Source: Firmicutes bacterium UBA2058 (lineage in GTDB: Bacteria; Bacillota; Clostridia; Tissierellales; Sedimentibacteraceae). From it: DNA of 64,000 nucleotides. This document shows positions 48,191 to 57,743 of the stretch, piece by piece (the stretch's first letter is position 1; each line of letters opens with the position of its first letter). Location of the stretch: contig DDAM01000042.1 in the NCBI GenBank assembly GCA_002332905.1, positions 1 to 64,000 on the forward strand, in the 5' to 3' direction. Made by a program: the position numbers and the translations under genes. A model generated the notes under the pieces. That model saw nothing but the letters and a program-made list of their open reading frames with translations, ran no database searches and was not told the DNA's origin.

Positions 48191-49963
48191 ATGAATCAAG
48201 ATAGTATATTCAATATGTTGTTAAAAAACAAAGAATTAAACAAACCAGCTATTGATTTTAATAATTATACAATTAATTATAGTGATTTTATAAGTAGAGT
48301 TAATGCGTTTGCTGAAATCATAACAAGTAGATTTATGATTCATGAAAATAAGTATACTTCATGTATTATTATGCTTGAAAGGTGTCCTGAGTTAATTATA
48401 TCTATATTCTCAGCTTTAAAACTGGGTATAACTTATATTCCTATAGACCCAATATATCCGCAGGAAAAGATAGACACAATGATAAAAAAGAGTAATTCTA
48501 ATATTGTTATTACCCTATCTAGGTATAAAGATTATTTTGATAATAAAAATGTTATTTTTTTAGATAGTCTTGAAGATAGTAACAAAAACAAATCAACAGA
48601 AATAATTAACTGTAATGATTATTACAAAAATATTGCTTATATAATATTTACTTCTGGTTCAACAGGTGTACCAAATGGCGTAGCAGTTTATCAAACAGCT
48701 GTTATTAACTTAATTGAAGGGTTAAGTGAAGTCATTGATTTTTCAAAAGAAAATAGAATAGCATGTTTTACATCTTGTTCATTTGATATTTTTGTAGTAG
48801 AAACAATACTTGCATTATGCAAAGGTTTAACTATTGTTTTAGCAAATGAAACAGAACAGTTTAATCCTAAACTAATGGACAAGTTAATATGTAGTAAAAA
48901 AGTAACTATGCTTCAAATGACACCATCAACAATGCAAATGTTAGTTAATTATGATGAAGAATTATCATGCTTAAAAAATGTTAAAACCATTATGCTAGGC
49001 GGAGAAAAATTATCAATTAAGCTTTTGAGATTGATTAAAGAAAGAACAAATGCACGTATATATAATATGTACGGACCAACTGAAACCACAGTATGGTCTG
49101 CTGTTAGTGAGTTAACAAATAAAGATAGAATTGATATAGGTAAACCAATCAAAAATACTGGTATATATATTGTTGATGATGAGCTTAATGAAGTACAAGC
49201 TGGACAAGAAGGAGAATTATGCATTGCTGGTGCTGGTCTCGCAGCAGGTTATTTTAATAATGAAAAATTAACAAAAGATAGATTTGTATTTCCAAATCAT
49301 GTATTAGATAAAGTTATATATAGAACTGGAGATAATGCGAAAATACTTGAAGATGGATGTATTGAGTATGTGGGGCGAAAAAATAATCAAGTAAAGTTAA
49401 GGGGATTTAGATTTGAACTGGAAAGGCTAGATGAAGTAGCTACACAGTTTAATGGAATAAAAAAAGCTATAGCAGTTATTAAGAAGCCTAAAAAAGATAA
49501 TGCTGATAGTATTCTTTGCATGTATTTTACGCATGATATAAATATTGACATAAATATTCTTGAAAGCTTTATGCTAGAAAATTTACCACGTCATATGGTA
49601 CCAGATATTTTTATTCCATTAGATGATTTTATTTATACAGCTAATGGAAAGATAGATCGTAAAGCATTAGAAAACATGGAATTAACTATTAGTAATGACT
49701 CGAATTTAATTAAAGAGCTTCCTGATGATATATGCACTAAGATTATAGATATAATATGTGAGGTCACAGGAACTGATGAAAATGTATTAAATATTAATAC
49801 TAAAATCGCTCAGACAGGTTTAAATTCAATATTATTTGTTAAGATGACCGTATTAATTGAAGAGAAATTTGGAGTTGAATTTCCATTTAATAAACTAAAT
49901 TCATCATTTTTTAATCAAATAAGTTCACTTGTGGAATACGTTAATTCTTTAATTGTTAAATAA
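48191..49963 (+). CDS. NRPS adenylation-carrier protein, A-PCP
   Basis: 590-aa NRPS loading or extension module without C domain. The adenylation domain (about 1-505) has IIFTSGSTGVPNGVAV, NMYGPTETTVWSA, YRTGDNAK, QVKLRGFRFELE and a C-terminal TANGKIDRKAL. The carrier domain (about 510-590) has TGLNSILFVKM with attachment Ser546, Asn-Ser rather than Asp-Ser. Hand-read specificity residues D-I-V-Q-M-G-M-V-W are close to the glycine code DILQLGLIW. It probably supplies Gly, perhaps to the free condensation domain at 21276. Confidence 0.92.
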   Translation: MNQDSIFNMLLKNKELNKPAIDFNNYTINYSDFISRVNAFAEIITSRFMIHENKYTSCIIMLERCPELIISIFSALKLGITYIPIDPIYPQEKIDTMIKKSNSNIVITLSRYKDYFDNKNVIFLDSLEDSNKNKSTEIINCNDYYKNIAYIIFTSGSTGVPNGVAVYQTAVINLIEGLSEVIDFSKENRIACFTSCSFDIFVVETILALCKGLTIVLANETEQFNPKLMDKLICSKKVTMLQMTPSTMQMLVNYDEELSCLKNVKTIMLGGEKLSIKLLRLIKERTNARIYNMYGPTETTVWSAVSELTNKDRIDIGKPIKNTGIYIVDDELNEVQAGQEGELCIAGAGLAAGYFNNEKLTKDRFVFPNHVLDKVIYRTGDNAKILEDGCIEYVGRKNNQVKLRGFRFELERLDEVATQFNGIKKAIAVIKKPKKDNADSILCMYFTHDINIDINILESFMLENLPRHMVPDIFIPLDDFIYTANGKIDRKALENMELTISNDSNLIKELPDDICTKIIDIICEVTGTDENVLNINTKIAQTGLNSILFVKMTVLIEEKFGVEFPFNKLNSSFFNQISSLVEYVNSLIVK

Positions 49964-50046
49964 ATGAAAAATTGTATTAAGACTTAAAAGTTAATCTAAT
50001 AAGTATATTAGTATACTAGTGAATAAATTAGGGTGGGATAAAAATA

Positions 50047-52617
50047 TTGTATTACATAAAGAACATTTTTGAAATTAATAGTGAAGAATCTTTATATTAT
50101 GGAGATAAGGCTGTTAATATTTCAAAATTAAAAATTAAAAAGTTTTTAGTGCCAAATGGATATGCTTTGTCTTATATGGCTCTTAATGATTTTCTTAGTT
50201 TTAATAACATTTCTACCATAGATAAAAATATACAAGAGTTAATAGAAACAGGAACATTTCCAGATAAAATAATTAAAAGCATTAGTTATATATGGGATAC
50301 TTTATGTATTAATTGTAATAAAGAGTCAATAATTATTAGATCTTCAGCTATAGGAGAAGATAGCTTAGAGCATTCATTTGCAGGAATCTATGAAAGTTTT
50401 CTTAATATTCTATCATTAGATGATATGAAAACTGCTATTAAAAAGTGTTGGGCTTCATATTACTCTGAACAAGCGAAACAATATAGAGACTATAATAAAA
50501 TTAAATCAAAAGGTATGGGCGTTATTATACAAAGATTGATTGTTGGAGTTAAATCGGGAGTGTTATTTACAATTAATCCAATTAATAAAAATGACGAACA
50601 GATGATAATAGAATCAAGTTATGGTTTAAATATTGGTGTAGTTGATGGAACGACACCTGCTGATAGTTTGTGTATATGCAAAAATGGTGAAATAATTTCA
50701 AAAACAACGGCTAAGAAAAAACTCAAATACTCATTAGGAAATAAGTCATTTGAGTTAAAAATAGATAATGTAGAAAACAGTATTCAACAACAATTTAGTC
50801 TTTCTAAAGATGAAATTGGCATTCTAGTTGATATTGGTAAACGAATAGAAAATACTTTTGGAGTACCTTGTGATATTGAATGGACAATTTTTGATAATGA
50901 AATCTTTGTTTTACAGTGCAGACCAATTGTTCTGCAAAAAGCTTCATCAATAATTAGGGATGTCCCTTTTGATAGTAATATTTCAGAAGAAATTGAATGC
51001 AGTTTGCTGGATAGATATGCTGAGCCAGCTTGTATCTGCTATCTTTCATTATTAAAATCATGGCAAGAAGTTGTATATCTAAGTTTTTATAATAAAAAAG
51101 AAGGCAAATTATTTAATGAAAAGCCGCTTCTATTCTATTTTAATCGTGTATATTGGAATCAATCTTATCAAAGAAATTTTTTTGATGATGTTCCGTTTTT
51201 ACAATCAAAAGAAAAGAATTTTACTAAAAAAATTAAGTTACTTTTATTAATGTTAATTGGGAGTAAAAGCTGGTATCTAAGGATAAATAGGTATGAAAAA
51301 AAGTTAAATGACCTTAAAGAAAGATTTGTAAGTACAACAAGTTTGTCAGATACATGGATAATATTACAATCTGTCATAAATGTTTTTTGTAAATATATTG
51401 GTAAAGACCATTATCGTTTTCTTGGTATTGCACAAATTGCATATAACTTACTTTCAGTAAAATTGAAAGAAATGTACAATTATAAAGAGATACTTGCAGG
51501 GTTAATTGAATCAGGTTCTTCAAAAAATATGACTATAAAATCAAATCATGAACTTTTCTGCTTGGCACAATTAGCAAAATCATCTCCAGAAATTAATACT
51601 ATATTCCTAACGTGTCCAGTTATAAATATTTATAATAAAATTTCAAAATCCTGTAGCTTAGATGCAGAAAAATTTATGCATAATTTTGATAGTTTTATCA
51701 ATAAACATGGTCACAGGGGAACCTCATGTGATGATTTATATTCACCACACTGGATAGAAAAACCGGAAATAGTTTTAGAAATCATAAAACAATTTTTACT
51801 TAATCCATCATATAATCTAGAAGAATTTTCTATATGTAATGAAGATATAAAGAAACATTATAATGATTGCAAGAAAAAAGTATTTCAGTATGTTGAGCAA
51901 TCATCTAACAGCATATTAAATAGATTCTGGAGAAAAACAGAAATTTTGTTTTTTACAAAGATGTCTTCACAGTACATGGCTCTTAGAGAGAATCAACGTT
52001 ATTATTTTGACAAAAGTTGGTTGCTTATTCGAAAACTTTTATTTTCAATAGGAAATATATTAAAAGAACATAATATTATTAATGATACCGAAGATATTTT
52101 TCATATGACTATTGATGAAATAGCTCTTTTGGTGCAGGATAGTGAATACCGTGTACAAAAAGACTGGAGACGAATTATAGAGGCAAGAATCCATACATAT
52201 AATAAAAATGCAAAAATTGAACCACCATATCTTATAAAAAATGATTCACTCTACAGAGTTCAGGTAAATGTTGATAAAAGGAGTTTTAAAGCCATTGGTA
52301 TAAGTAGTGGAACAGCTACAGGACAAGTAAGAATTGTTTCTAATGTGAAGGATTTAAGCAAAGTAAAAGATGGTGATATTGTAATTGTTTCAACATTTCA
52401 TCCTAGTTGGACACCAATATTAGGAATTGTTAGTGGATTAGTTATGAATTATGGAAATATACTTTCGCATGGTGCTGTAGTTGCACGTGAATATAGAATA
52501 CCAGTAGTTATATTCAATGACGCTGCCACAAGTGTATTTAAAAACGGCCAATGGATTAATATTAATGGAGATACAGGAAGAATAAAAATCATTAATGAAG
52601 AAAGTAGTATATATTGA
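50047..52617 (+). CDS. PEP synthase-like / rifampicin-phosphotransferase-like enzyme
   Basis: 856-aa protein with an ATP-grasp-type PEP/pyruvate-binding domain at the N-terminus (DKAVNISKLKIKKFLVPNGY, IIRSSAIGEDSLEHSFAGIY, VIIQRLIVGVKSGVLFTINP, DIEWTIFDNEIFVLQCRPI) and a C-terminal mobile phospho-carrier domain with the His motif NILSHGAVVAREYRIPVVIF (His808). The middle part lacks the PEP-synthase C-terminal catalytic barrel and matches rifampicin-phosphotransferase-type kinases better. The possible role is phosphorylation of an intermediate or of the product (self-protection or activation). TTG start with GGGTGGG upstream. Confidence 0.82.
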   Translation: MYYIKNIFEINSEESLYYGDKAVNISKLKIKKFLVPNGYALSYMALNDFLSFNNISTIDKNIQELIETGTFPDKIIKSISYIWDTLCINCNKESIIIRSSAIGEDSLEHSFAGIYESFLNILSLDDMKTAIKKCWASYYSEQAKQYRDYNKIKSKGMGVIIQRLIVGVKSGVLFTINPINKNDEQMIIESSYGLNIGVVDGTTPADSLCICKNGEIISKTTAKKKLKYSLGNKSFELKIDNVENSIQQQFSLSKDEIGILVDIGKRIENTFGVPCDIEWTIFDNEIFVLQCRPIVLQKASSIIRDVPFDSNISEEIECSLLDRYAEPACICYLSLLKSWQEVVYLSFYNKKEGKLFNEKPLLFYFNRVYWNQSYQRNFFDDVPFLQSKEKNFTKKIKLLLLMLIGSKSWYLRINRYEKKLNDLKERFVSTTSLSDTWIILQSVINVFCKYIGKDHYRFLGIAQIAYNLLSVKLKEMYNYKEILAGLIESGSSKNMTIKSNHELFCLAQLAKSSPEINTIFLTCPVINIYNKISKSCSLDAEKFMHNFDSFINKHGHRGTSCDDLYSPHWIEKPEIVLEIIKQFLLNPSYNLEEFSICNEDIKKHYNDCKKKVFQYVEQSSNSILNRFWRKTEILFFTKMSSQYMALRENQRYYFDKSWLLIRKLLFSIGNILKEHNIINDTEDIFHMTIDEIALLVQDSEYRVQKDWRRIIEARIHTYNKNAKIEPPYLIKNDSLYRVQVNVDKRSFKAIGISSGTATGQVRIVSNVKDLSKVKDGDIVIVSTFHPSWTPILGIVSGLVMNYGNILSHGAVVAREYRIPVVIFNDAATSVFKNGQWININGDTGRIKIINEESSIY

Positions 52618-52667
52618 CACATTAAGAATGATTGTACCAAATTATACAATAAGGAGGTTGGAAGCAC

Positions 52668-54017
52668 GTGAAAAAAATTGCAATGATTGTACCGAAAGGT
52701 TCTAAATATGGAAACAATAGTTTATTAAAAAGTTTTCTTGAAAGAAGCGACATTGTGTCAAATTTTTATGGTGCATGGGAAACGGCAAATTTAAGTTTAT
52801 TAACAATTGCAGGAGCAATACCTGAACGTTACAATATTTCATTCATTGATGAAGATCATGGAATCAAAATTAATTTTTCAGAGTATTTTGATATTGTTGC
52901 TTTAACTGGTATGACTCAACAGATTTATAGAGCATATGAAATAGCGCAACAATTTAAAAAAAATGGCTCATATGTTGTTTTAGGTGGTATTCATGCTTCA
53001 ATTATGCCACAAGAAGCTTTGCAATATGTTGATACAGTATTCATAGGTGAGGGTGAAAACACATGGTTACAATTTATAGATGATTTTGAAAAAGGATGCC
53101 CAAAACGTATTTATCGTAGTGATGGATTTATTGATTTAACTAAATCACTGACTCCACGATATGATATATTAGATCCAAAGCTATATAAATCATTCAGTGT
53201 ACAGACTACAAGAGGATGCCCTAGAACATGTAATTATTGTACACTTCCAATAATGTACGGAGCAACATACAGGCATAAAGATATAGAGCAGGTTATAAAT
53301 GAAGTAAAGGCAATCCAAAAAATTAATGCTGATGCATTTATTTTTTTTGCTGATGATAATATGTTTATACAAAGAGAGTATTCAAAAAAACTTATCAAAG
53401 AAATAACAAAGCTTGGAATTGTCTGGGGAACACAAACGGATATATCAGTAGCAGATGATGATGAACTCTTAAAATTGCTCTATGAATCTGGTTGTCATTG
53501 GATATTTATTGGCTTTGAAAATGTTTCAAAAAGTGGACTGAATTTTCTTGATGATAAGCAGTGGAAAGCAAAGCAGCTTATAAATTATGAAGCTGCTATA
53601 GATAAAATACATGAAAATGGTATTAACATATGGGGGTCATTCATGTTTGGAGGGGATAATGATACATGTGAAGTATTTGAAAACACTCTTAATTTTACAT
53701 TGAAAAATGGTATTTATTCAGGAAGTTTTACTATACTTACACCTCTTCCAGGAACACAATTGTTTAAACAAATGTCGAAAAGTGGCAGAATTATCGACTA
53801 CAATTGGAGTCGTTATACATTTTGGGATGTTGTATTTAAACCACTTCATATGGAAGCAAATGATCTTGCAAGGGGCGTAGCCTGGGTTTATGATAATTTC
53901 TACTCTAAAGAAAATGTATCTGAGAGAACATTAAAACTAAAAAAACGTATGATAAATGTTCGGAGGAGGGATGATGATAACCGAAAAAATATCAATAAAG
54001 AAAAGATTGATTCTTGA
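52668..54017 (+). CDS. Cobalamin-binding radical SAM protein
   Basis: 449-aa B12-radical SAM protein: cobalamin domain (VALTGMTQQIYRAYEIAQQF, VVLGGIHASIMPQEALQYVD) and cluster motif RGCPRTCNYCTLP (Cys184, Cys188, Cys191), followed by FIFFADDNMFIQREYSKK, HWIFIGFENVSKSGL and FTILTPLPGTQLF. It is most like the protein at 58652, sharing the ADDNMF/TDDNLF and PGTxLF/PGTEIY text, so they are probably paralogues. GTG start with AAGGAGG upstream. It overlaps the TetR-like gene, so the two are co-expressed. Confidence 0.9.
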   Translation: MKKIAMIVPKGSKYGNNSLLKSFLERSDIVSNFYGAWETANLSLLTIAGAIPERYNISFIDEDHGIKINFSEYFDIVALTGMTQQIYRAYEIAQQFKKNGSYVVLGGIHASIMPQEALQYVDTVFIGEGENTWLQFIDDFEKGCPKRIYRSDGFIDLTKSLTPRYDILDPKLYKSFSVQTTRGCPRTCNYCTLPIMYGATYRHKDIEQVINEVKAIQKINADAFIFFADDNMFIQREYSKKLIKEITKLGIVWGTQTDISVADDDELLKLLYESGCHWIFIGFENVSKSGLNFLDDKQWKAKQLINYEAAIDKIHENGINIWGSFMFGGDNDTCEVFENTLNFTLKNGIYSGSFTILTPLPGTQLFKQMSKSGRIIDYNWSRYTFWDVVFKPLHMEANDLARGVAWVYDNFYSKENVSERTLKLKKRMINVRRRDDDNRKNINKEKIDS

Positions 54018-54561
54018 AGCAACTTTAAAAGTAATGTTTGAAGGCTTTTATGAAGATGCAAATATTAATAGCATATCCCGCTATGTAAAACTAGATGCGG
54101 AAAAAATTAAGCAGTATTATGATACTGATGATAAATTGAGAATGTCAGCTATGAAATATGCTGCTGTTTTATGGGTTGAACAAATTAAGGCGGACGTGGA
54201 AAAGCAAAAAACAGAAAAAGATAGAATATATGTGCTTATAAAACATTATATTTCTGGTTCTGAAAGTCATTCGCAGTCGCTGTCATTATACATAGATGCT
54301 TGGAAAAAATTAAGAGATTTAAAAACAGAAAACAGACAACTGTTAAGTAATGAATTATTAAGTGTTTATCGTTATTATGTGAACTTTTTTCAAGAAACAA
54401 TAAAAAATATATATGAGAATAAATATGGATATGATATAGAACAACTGGCATGGATTATGGTTGTTGTAAGTGATGGTTTTCATATTCAATCTCTTATACA
54501 ACCAGAAAAGCTTGATTTTGACAGACTTACTCATGTTTTTTGCAAAATGTTGCAGATATAA
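53974..54561 (+). CDS. TetR-family regulator
   Basis: 195-aa TetR-type protein. The N-terminal helix-turn-helix (SIKKRLILEATLKVMFEGFY, then NINSISRYVKLDAEKIKQYY) is followed by helical ligand-binding text. The recognition helix is weakly conserved compared with typical TetR (no classic FY-F in the GVSxGxLYxHF motif; it reads LDAEKIKQYYDTDDKL). I place the start at the ATG 53974 behind GGAGGAGGG (53962-53970), not at 53956. It overlaps the end of the radical SAM gene. It may tune expression of the cluster or of export; no operator is seen. Confidence 0.78.
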   Translation: MITEKISIKKRLILEATLKVMFEGFYEDANINSISRYVKLDAEKIKQYYDTDDKLRMSAMKYAAVLWVEQIKADVEKQKTEKDRIYVLIKHYISGSESHSQSLSLYIDAWKKLRDLKTENRQLLSNELLSVYRYYVNFFQETIKNIYENKYGYDIEQLAWIMVVVSDGFHIQSLIQPEKLDFDRLTHVFCKMLQI

Positions 54562-54582
54562 AATTATAAATGGGGAATATAA

Positions 54583-55965
54583 ATGAAAAAAGTTATACTA
54601 TATTATCCAAAATTAGTAGGAGATGAAGATTCTCAACCTTTGTATAGGGGTTTGCCATTATCTGTCTTAACACTTGCTGCACAGCTAGACGATAATAAAT
54701 ATCAAATAACTGTTATAGACGGAAGGATTGAGAGTAACCCCTGCAATGACGGATTAATTAATTTAATAGATGATGAGTGCGTATGTATTGGAATAAGCGC
54801 TATCACTAGTTATCAAATAATGGACGGAATTAAATTTGCCCGTTATGTAAAGCTGATAAACCCTAATATCCCAATTATATGGGGTGGTTGGCATTCTAGT
54901 CTTATGCCTAGACAGACAATAGTCAATGATTTAGTTGATATGATAATAACTGGACAGGGAGAATGTACGTTTCCCCTACTAGTTGATAAATTAGCTAATA
55001 AGAATGATCTAGATGATGTTCCTAATTTACTGTATAAAGACCAAAATAACAATATTATAGTTACAAAAGAACATTTTTTAAAAGAAATAAAAACAGTAAG
55101 ATCAATTGAACATTCATATAAATATATAAATATGGATAATTATATTCAAAAACTCTGGGGAAACAAACGTGTTATAGGATATGAATCAAGTAGAGGCTGC
55201 CCATGCTCATGCAAATTTTGCTCAATTGGATCAATTTATAGTAGAAGGTGGAACAGCCTTACAGCAGAACAGACATTCAATGGTGTTAAATATCTTTATG
55301 AAAATCATAATATTGATGCAGTACATTTTTATGATAACAACTTTTTTGTTGATGAAAAAAGAGTTGGAGATTTCAGTAAACTTATGATAAAAGAAGATAT
55401 TCCAGTTAGATGGGATGGTACTGCAGTTGTTGAACAATTCGTAAATTTCTCTGATAGTTATTTAGACGGACTTGTAAAAAGCAAATTTTACAGAGTAATA
55501 GTTGGAATTGAATCAGGGGATGAAGATGTTTTAGTTAAAATAAATAAACGACATACTAATGATCAAGTGTTAAAGCTTGTTGAAAAATGCAAGCAGCACA
55601 ATATAATGGCATCATTATCATTTATGGTTGGTTTCCCTTGGAATCCTGAAAAAGATTTTGAGGAGACAATTCTCTTAATTGAGAAAATTAAAAATATTAA
55701 TTCTAATACAGAGATATTGCTATTCATCTTTTCACCTTATCTTGGAACACCGCTTTATGAAACAGCACTTGAATATGGAATGGACTTTCCTGATTCACTT
55801 GAAGGATGGTCAAAATATACATATGAAAAATCCAATGCTCCGTGGATAGATAACCATCTTCTTAAAAAGATTAATCGTTATATTAGCTTTTTTGGAACTA
55901 AAGATATGCCACCAAATATAGCGGAGTTTTTACAAGGAGGGAAAAATGATAAGCTGGCCAAATGA
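54583..55965 (+). CDS. Cobalamin-binding radical SAM protein
   Basis: 460-aa B12-radical SAM protein. Cobalamin domain: GISAITSYQIMDGIKFARYV, PIIWGGWHSSLMPRQ, MIITGQGECTF. Cluster motif: RGCPCSCKFCSIG (Cys206, Cys210, Cys213), then VHFYDNNFFVDEKR, KFYRVIVGIESGDED and MASLSFMVGFPWNPEKDFEE. A further cysteine (Cys208) lies inside the cluster loop. It overlaps the GGDEF-NHL gene by 20 bases. Likely methyltransferase or cyclase; substrate unknown. Confidence 0.9.
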   Translation: MKKVILYYPKLVGDEDSQPLYRGLPLSVLTLAAQLDDNKYQITVIDGRIESNPCNDGLINLIDDECVCIGISAITSYQIMDGIKFARYVKLINPNIPIIWGGWHSSLMPRQTIVNDLVDMIITGQGECTFPLLVDKLANKNDLDDVPNLLYKDQNNNIIVTKEHFLKEIKTVRSIEHSYKYINMDNYIQKLWGNKRVIGYESSRGCPCSCKFCSIGSIYSRRWNSLTAEQTFNGVKYLYENHNIDAVHFYDNNFFVDEKRVGDFSKLMIKEDIPVRWDGTAVVEQFVNFSDSYLDGLVKSKFYRVIVGIESGDEDVLVKINKRHTNDQVLKLVEKCKQHNIMASLSFMVGFPWNPEKDFEETILLIEKIKNINSNTEILLFIFSPYLGTPLYETALEYGMDFPDSLEGWSKYTYEKSNAPWIDNHLLKKINRYISFFGTKDMPPNIAEFLQGGKNDKLAK

Positions 55966-57493
55966 TGAGCTTCAATCTTTTTTATTAAAAAATTGTGGAC
56001 AAAGTAAAGAATATGCAATTTGTATAATTGATATTGATTTTTTTACACGCATATGCAGACATTTTAGTGTAAATGAACTCAATGATATCATCAAAAACAT
56101 TTGGACTTATTTAAATGCTAGATTGCCAATTGGAGCAAAAATTTGGAAATCTGAAGGTGACGAGTTTTTAATTGCAGTTTCAGATTGTAATAAAAATAAA
56201 CTAGACGAAATTATTGATAATATAAGGAAAGATTTTAGAAAACAAAAATTTGCAATTAATAGTTACAAGAATTATTCAAATATATTAATCTCTTTTAGTG
56301 CTGGTATTGCTTCATACCCTATTGATGGACTTGATTTATATACTGTTATAAAAAAATCTATAGTAGGATTATTTCTTGCCAAAGCATATCGTAGAAATAG
56401 AGTGGTCAAAGCTCCTGAAACAAACACAATTGGATGCGAACGTGAACTTTATAATAAAGAGCTAAAGATTAATATAATATTAGGTAGCTATGGTGAAATT
56501 GGAAAAATTAATGGTAAGGTAAATGCTTATCAAGCAAGACTCTGGGAGCCACAGGCAATTGATATTGATGAATCTGGTAGAATATATATTGCAGATCAGA
56601 ATAACAACAGCATTCTTATGTATGATGGACTTATGGTAAGCAGGATTGTGGGAACAGGTATGTTTGGATATTCAGGGGACGGAGGTTTAGGGATTAATGC
56701 AATGCTCAATAAACCAACGGGACTTACAGTATATGATAATAAAGTATACATTACAGACACAGGCAATGACGTAGTTCGTTTGTTAGATTTAAAAACAGGC
56801 ATTATATCAACATTAGCTGGGACTTCTGAGACAGGATACTCGGGTGATGGTGGATTAGCAACAAATGCATGCTTAAATAAGCCAGGTGGTATTGTAGTAG
56901 ATGCAGATTATAATGTTTATATTAATGATATTGCTAATAATGTAATTCGTAAAGTTGATAAGCATAATATAATAACAACTTTTGCTGGTACTGGACAATA
57001 TGGATATTCAGGAGATGGTGGTCAAGCATCTCAAGCTACTTTTGCAGAAGTATATGGTTTAGGGATAAATAGGAGAATAGGTTGTGTTTATCTTGCAGAT
57101 TATTTTAATCATTGCATCCGGCAGATTGATATTAAAACAGGAATCATAAATACAATAGTTGGAAGCGGTAAAGAAGGATATTCAGGAGATGGAGAAAACG
57201 CCCTCGAAGTATGCTTAAATCGTCCGGTAGCGATTTGTGCAGATGATAAAGACAATTTATTTATTGCAGAGTCTGGAAACCATTGCATACGCTTTTATGA
57301 GGCGCAGACTAAAAAGATTTATACGTTGGTAGGCGATGGAGTAGCAGGAATAGGTGAATCATATTCAGTTACAAACTTTCGCTTGGCAAATCCAAATGGA
57401 TTGGCAGTAGATATAAATAAAAATTTGTATTTGCTAGATGGTGCAAATAATAGATTATGTTCAATGAAATTGGAGGTAATAAACAATGAATAA
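55946..57493 (+). CDS. GGDEF-like domain fused to NHL repeats
   Basis: 515-aa fusion. Residues about 20-160 look like a diguanylate-cyclase-type domain (IIDIDFFTRICRHF, WKSEGDEFLIAV with EGDEF in place of GGDEF, FSAGIASYPIDGLDLY). The rest (about 175-510) is a set of five or six NHL/beta-propeller blades with GYSGDGG repeats. No membrane segment. The GGDEF-like part may have lost cyclase activity and bind a nucleotide; the propeller may hold a protein or peptide. An odd companion for biosynthesis genes. It overlaps the preceding radical SAM gene and the following ACP gene, so it is part of the operon. GGAGG before ATG. Confidence 0.78.
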   Translation: MISWPNDELQSFLLKNCGQSKEYAICIIDIDFFTRICRHFSVNELNDIIKNIWTYLNARLPIGAKIWKSEGDEFLIAVSDCNKNKLDEIIDNIRKDFRKQKFAINSYKNYSNILISFSAGIASYPIDGLDLYTVIKKSIVGLFLAKAYRRNRVVKAPETNTIGCERELYNKELKINIILGSYGEIGKINGKVNAYQARLWEPQAIDIDESGRIYIADQNNNSILMYDGLMVSRIVGTGMFGYSGDGGLGINAMLNKPTGLTVYDNKVYITDTGNDVVRLLDLKTGIISTLAGTSETGYSGDGGLATNACLNKPGGIVVDADYNVYINDIANNVIRKVDKHNIITTFAGTGQYGYSGDGGQASQATFAEVYGLGINRRIGCVYLADYFNHCIRQIDIKTGIINTIVGSGKEGYSGDGENALEVCLNRPVAICADDKDNLFIAESGNHCIRFYEAQTKKIYTLVGDGVAGIGESYSVTNFRLANPNGLAVDINKNLYLLDGANNRLCSMKLEVINNE

Positions 57494-57740
57494 TGAGAAT
57501 GAAGTAAAGAAAAAAATTAAAAAAATTATCATTTCAAGACTAAAAGATGAAGAAAAAATTCGTACATTAGAGTATGATACTTCACTTTTATCTCTTGGAA
57601 TAGATTCAATTCTTGCGTTATCCATTTTGGTTGAGATTGAGGAAGAATTTAATATTGAAATTGATGACTCAGATTTAAACATGGACAAAATAAGAAACAT
57701 TAGTTCTTTTGCTGATTTAATTGATAGTTATATTTCATAA
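57486..57740 (+). CDS. Acyl carrier protein, 84 aa
   Basis: Free ACP with attachment Ser41 in LGIDSILALSILVEIE, the classical Asp-Ser form, and the acidic helix EEEFNIEIDDSDLNM. It lies between two NHL-repeat genes, overlapping the first by eight bases and three bases before the second. The strong GGAGG lies inside the upstream gene. The carrier may be docked by the propeller proteins (speculation). Confidence 0.9.
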   Translation: MNNENEVKKKIKKIIISRLKDEEKIRTLEYDTSLLSLGIDSILALSILVEIEEEFNIEIDDSDLNMDKIRNISSFADLIDSYIS

Positions 57741-57743
57741 ACG

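Noticed and set aside
10801..49963. Similarity to the closthioamide cluster
   Set aside because: A hydroxybenzoate unit and BtrH-like/C39 proteins recall it, but the NRPS / PKS enzymes and radical SAM set do not fit what I know of that pathway.
53956..53973. ATG at 53956 as start of the TetR-like protein
   Set aside because: The ribosome binding site GGAGGAGGG lies inside this stretch, so translation most likely begins at 53971 or 53974.
55946..57493. Active diguanylate cyclase
   Set aside because: Not asserted: EGDEF can be active in some proteins, but the fused propeller and biosynthetic context make a signalling cyclase uncertain.
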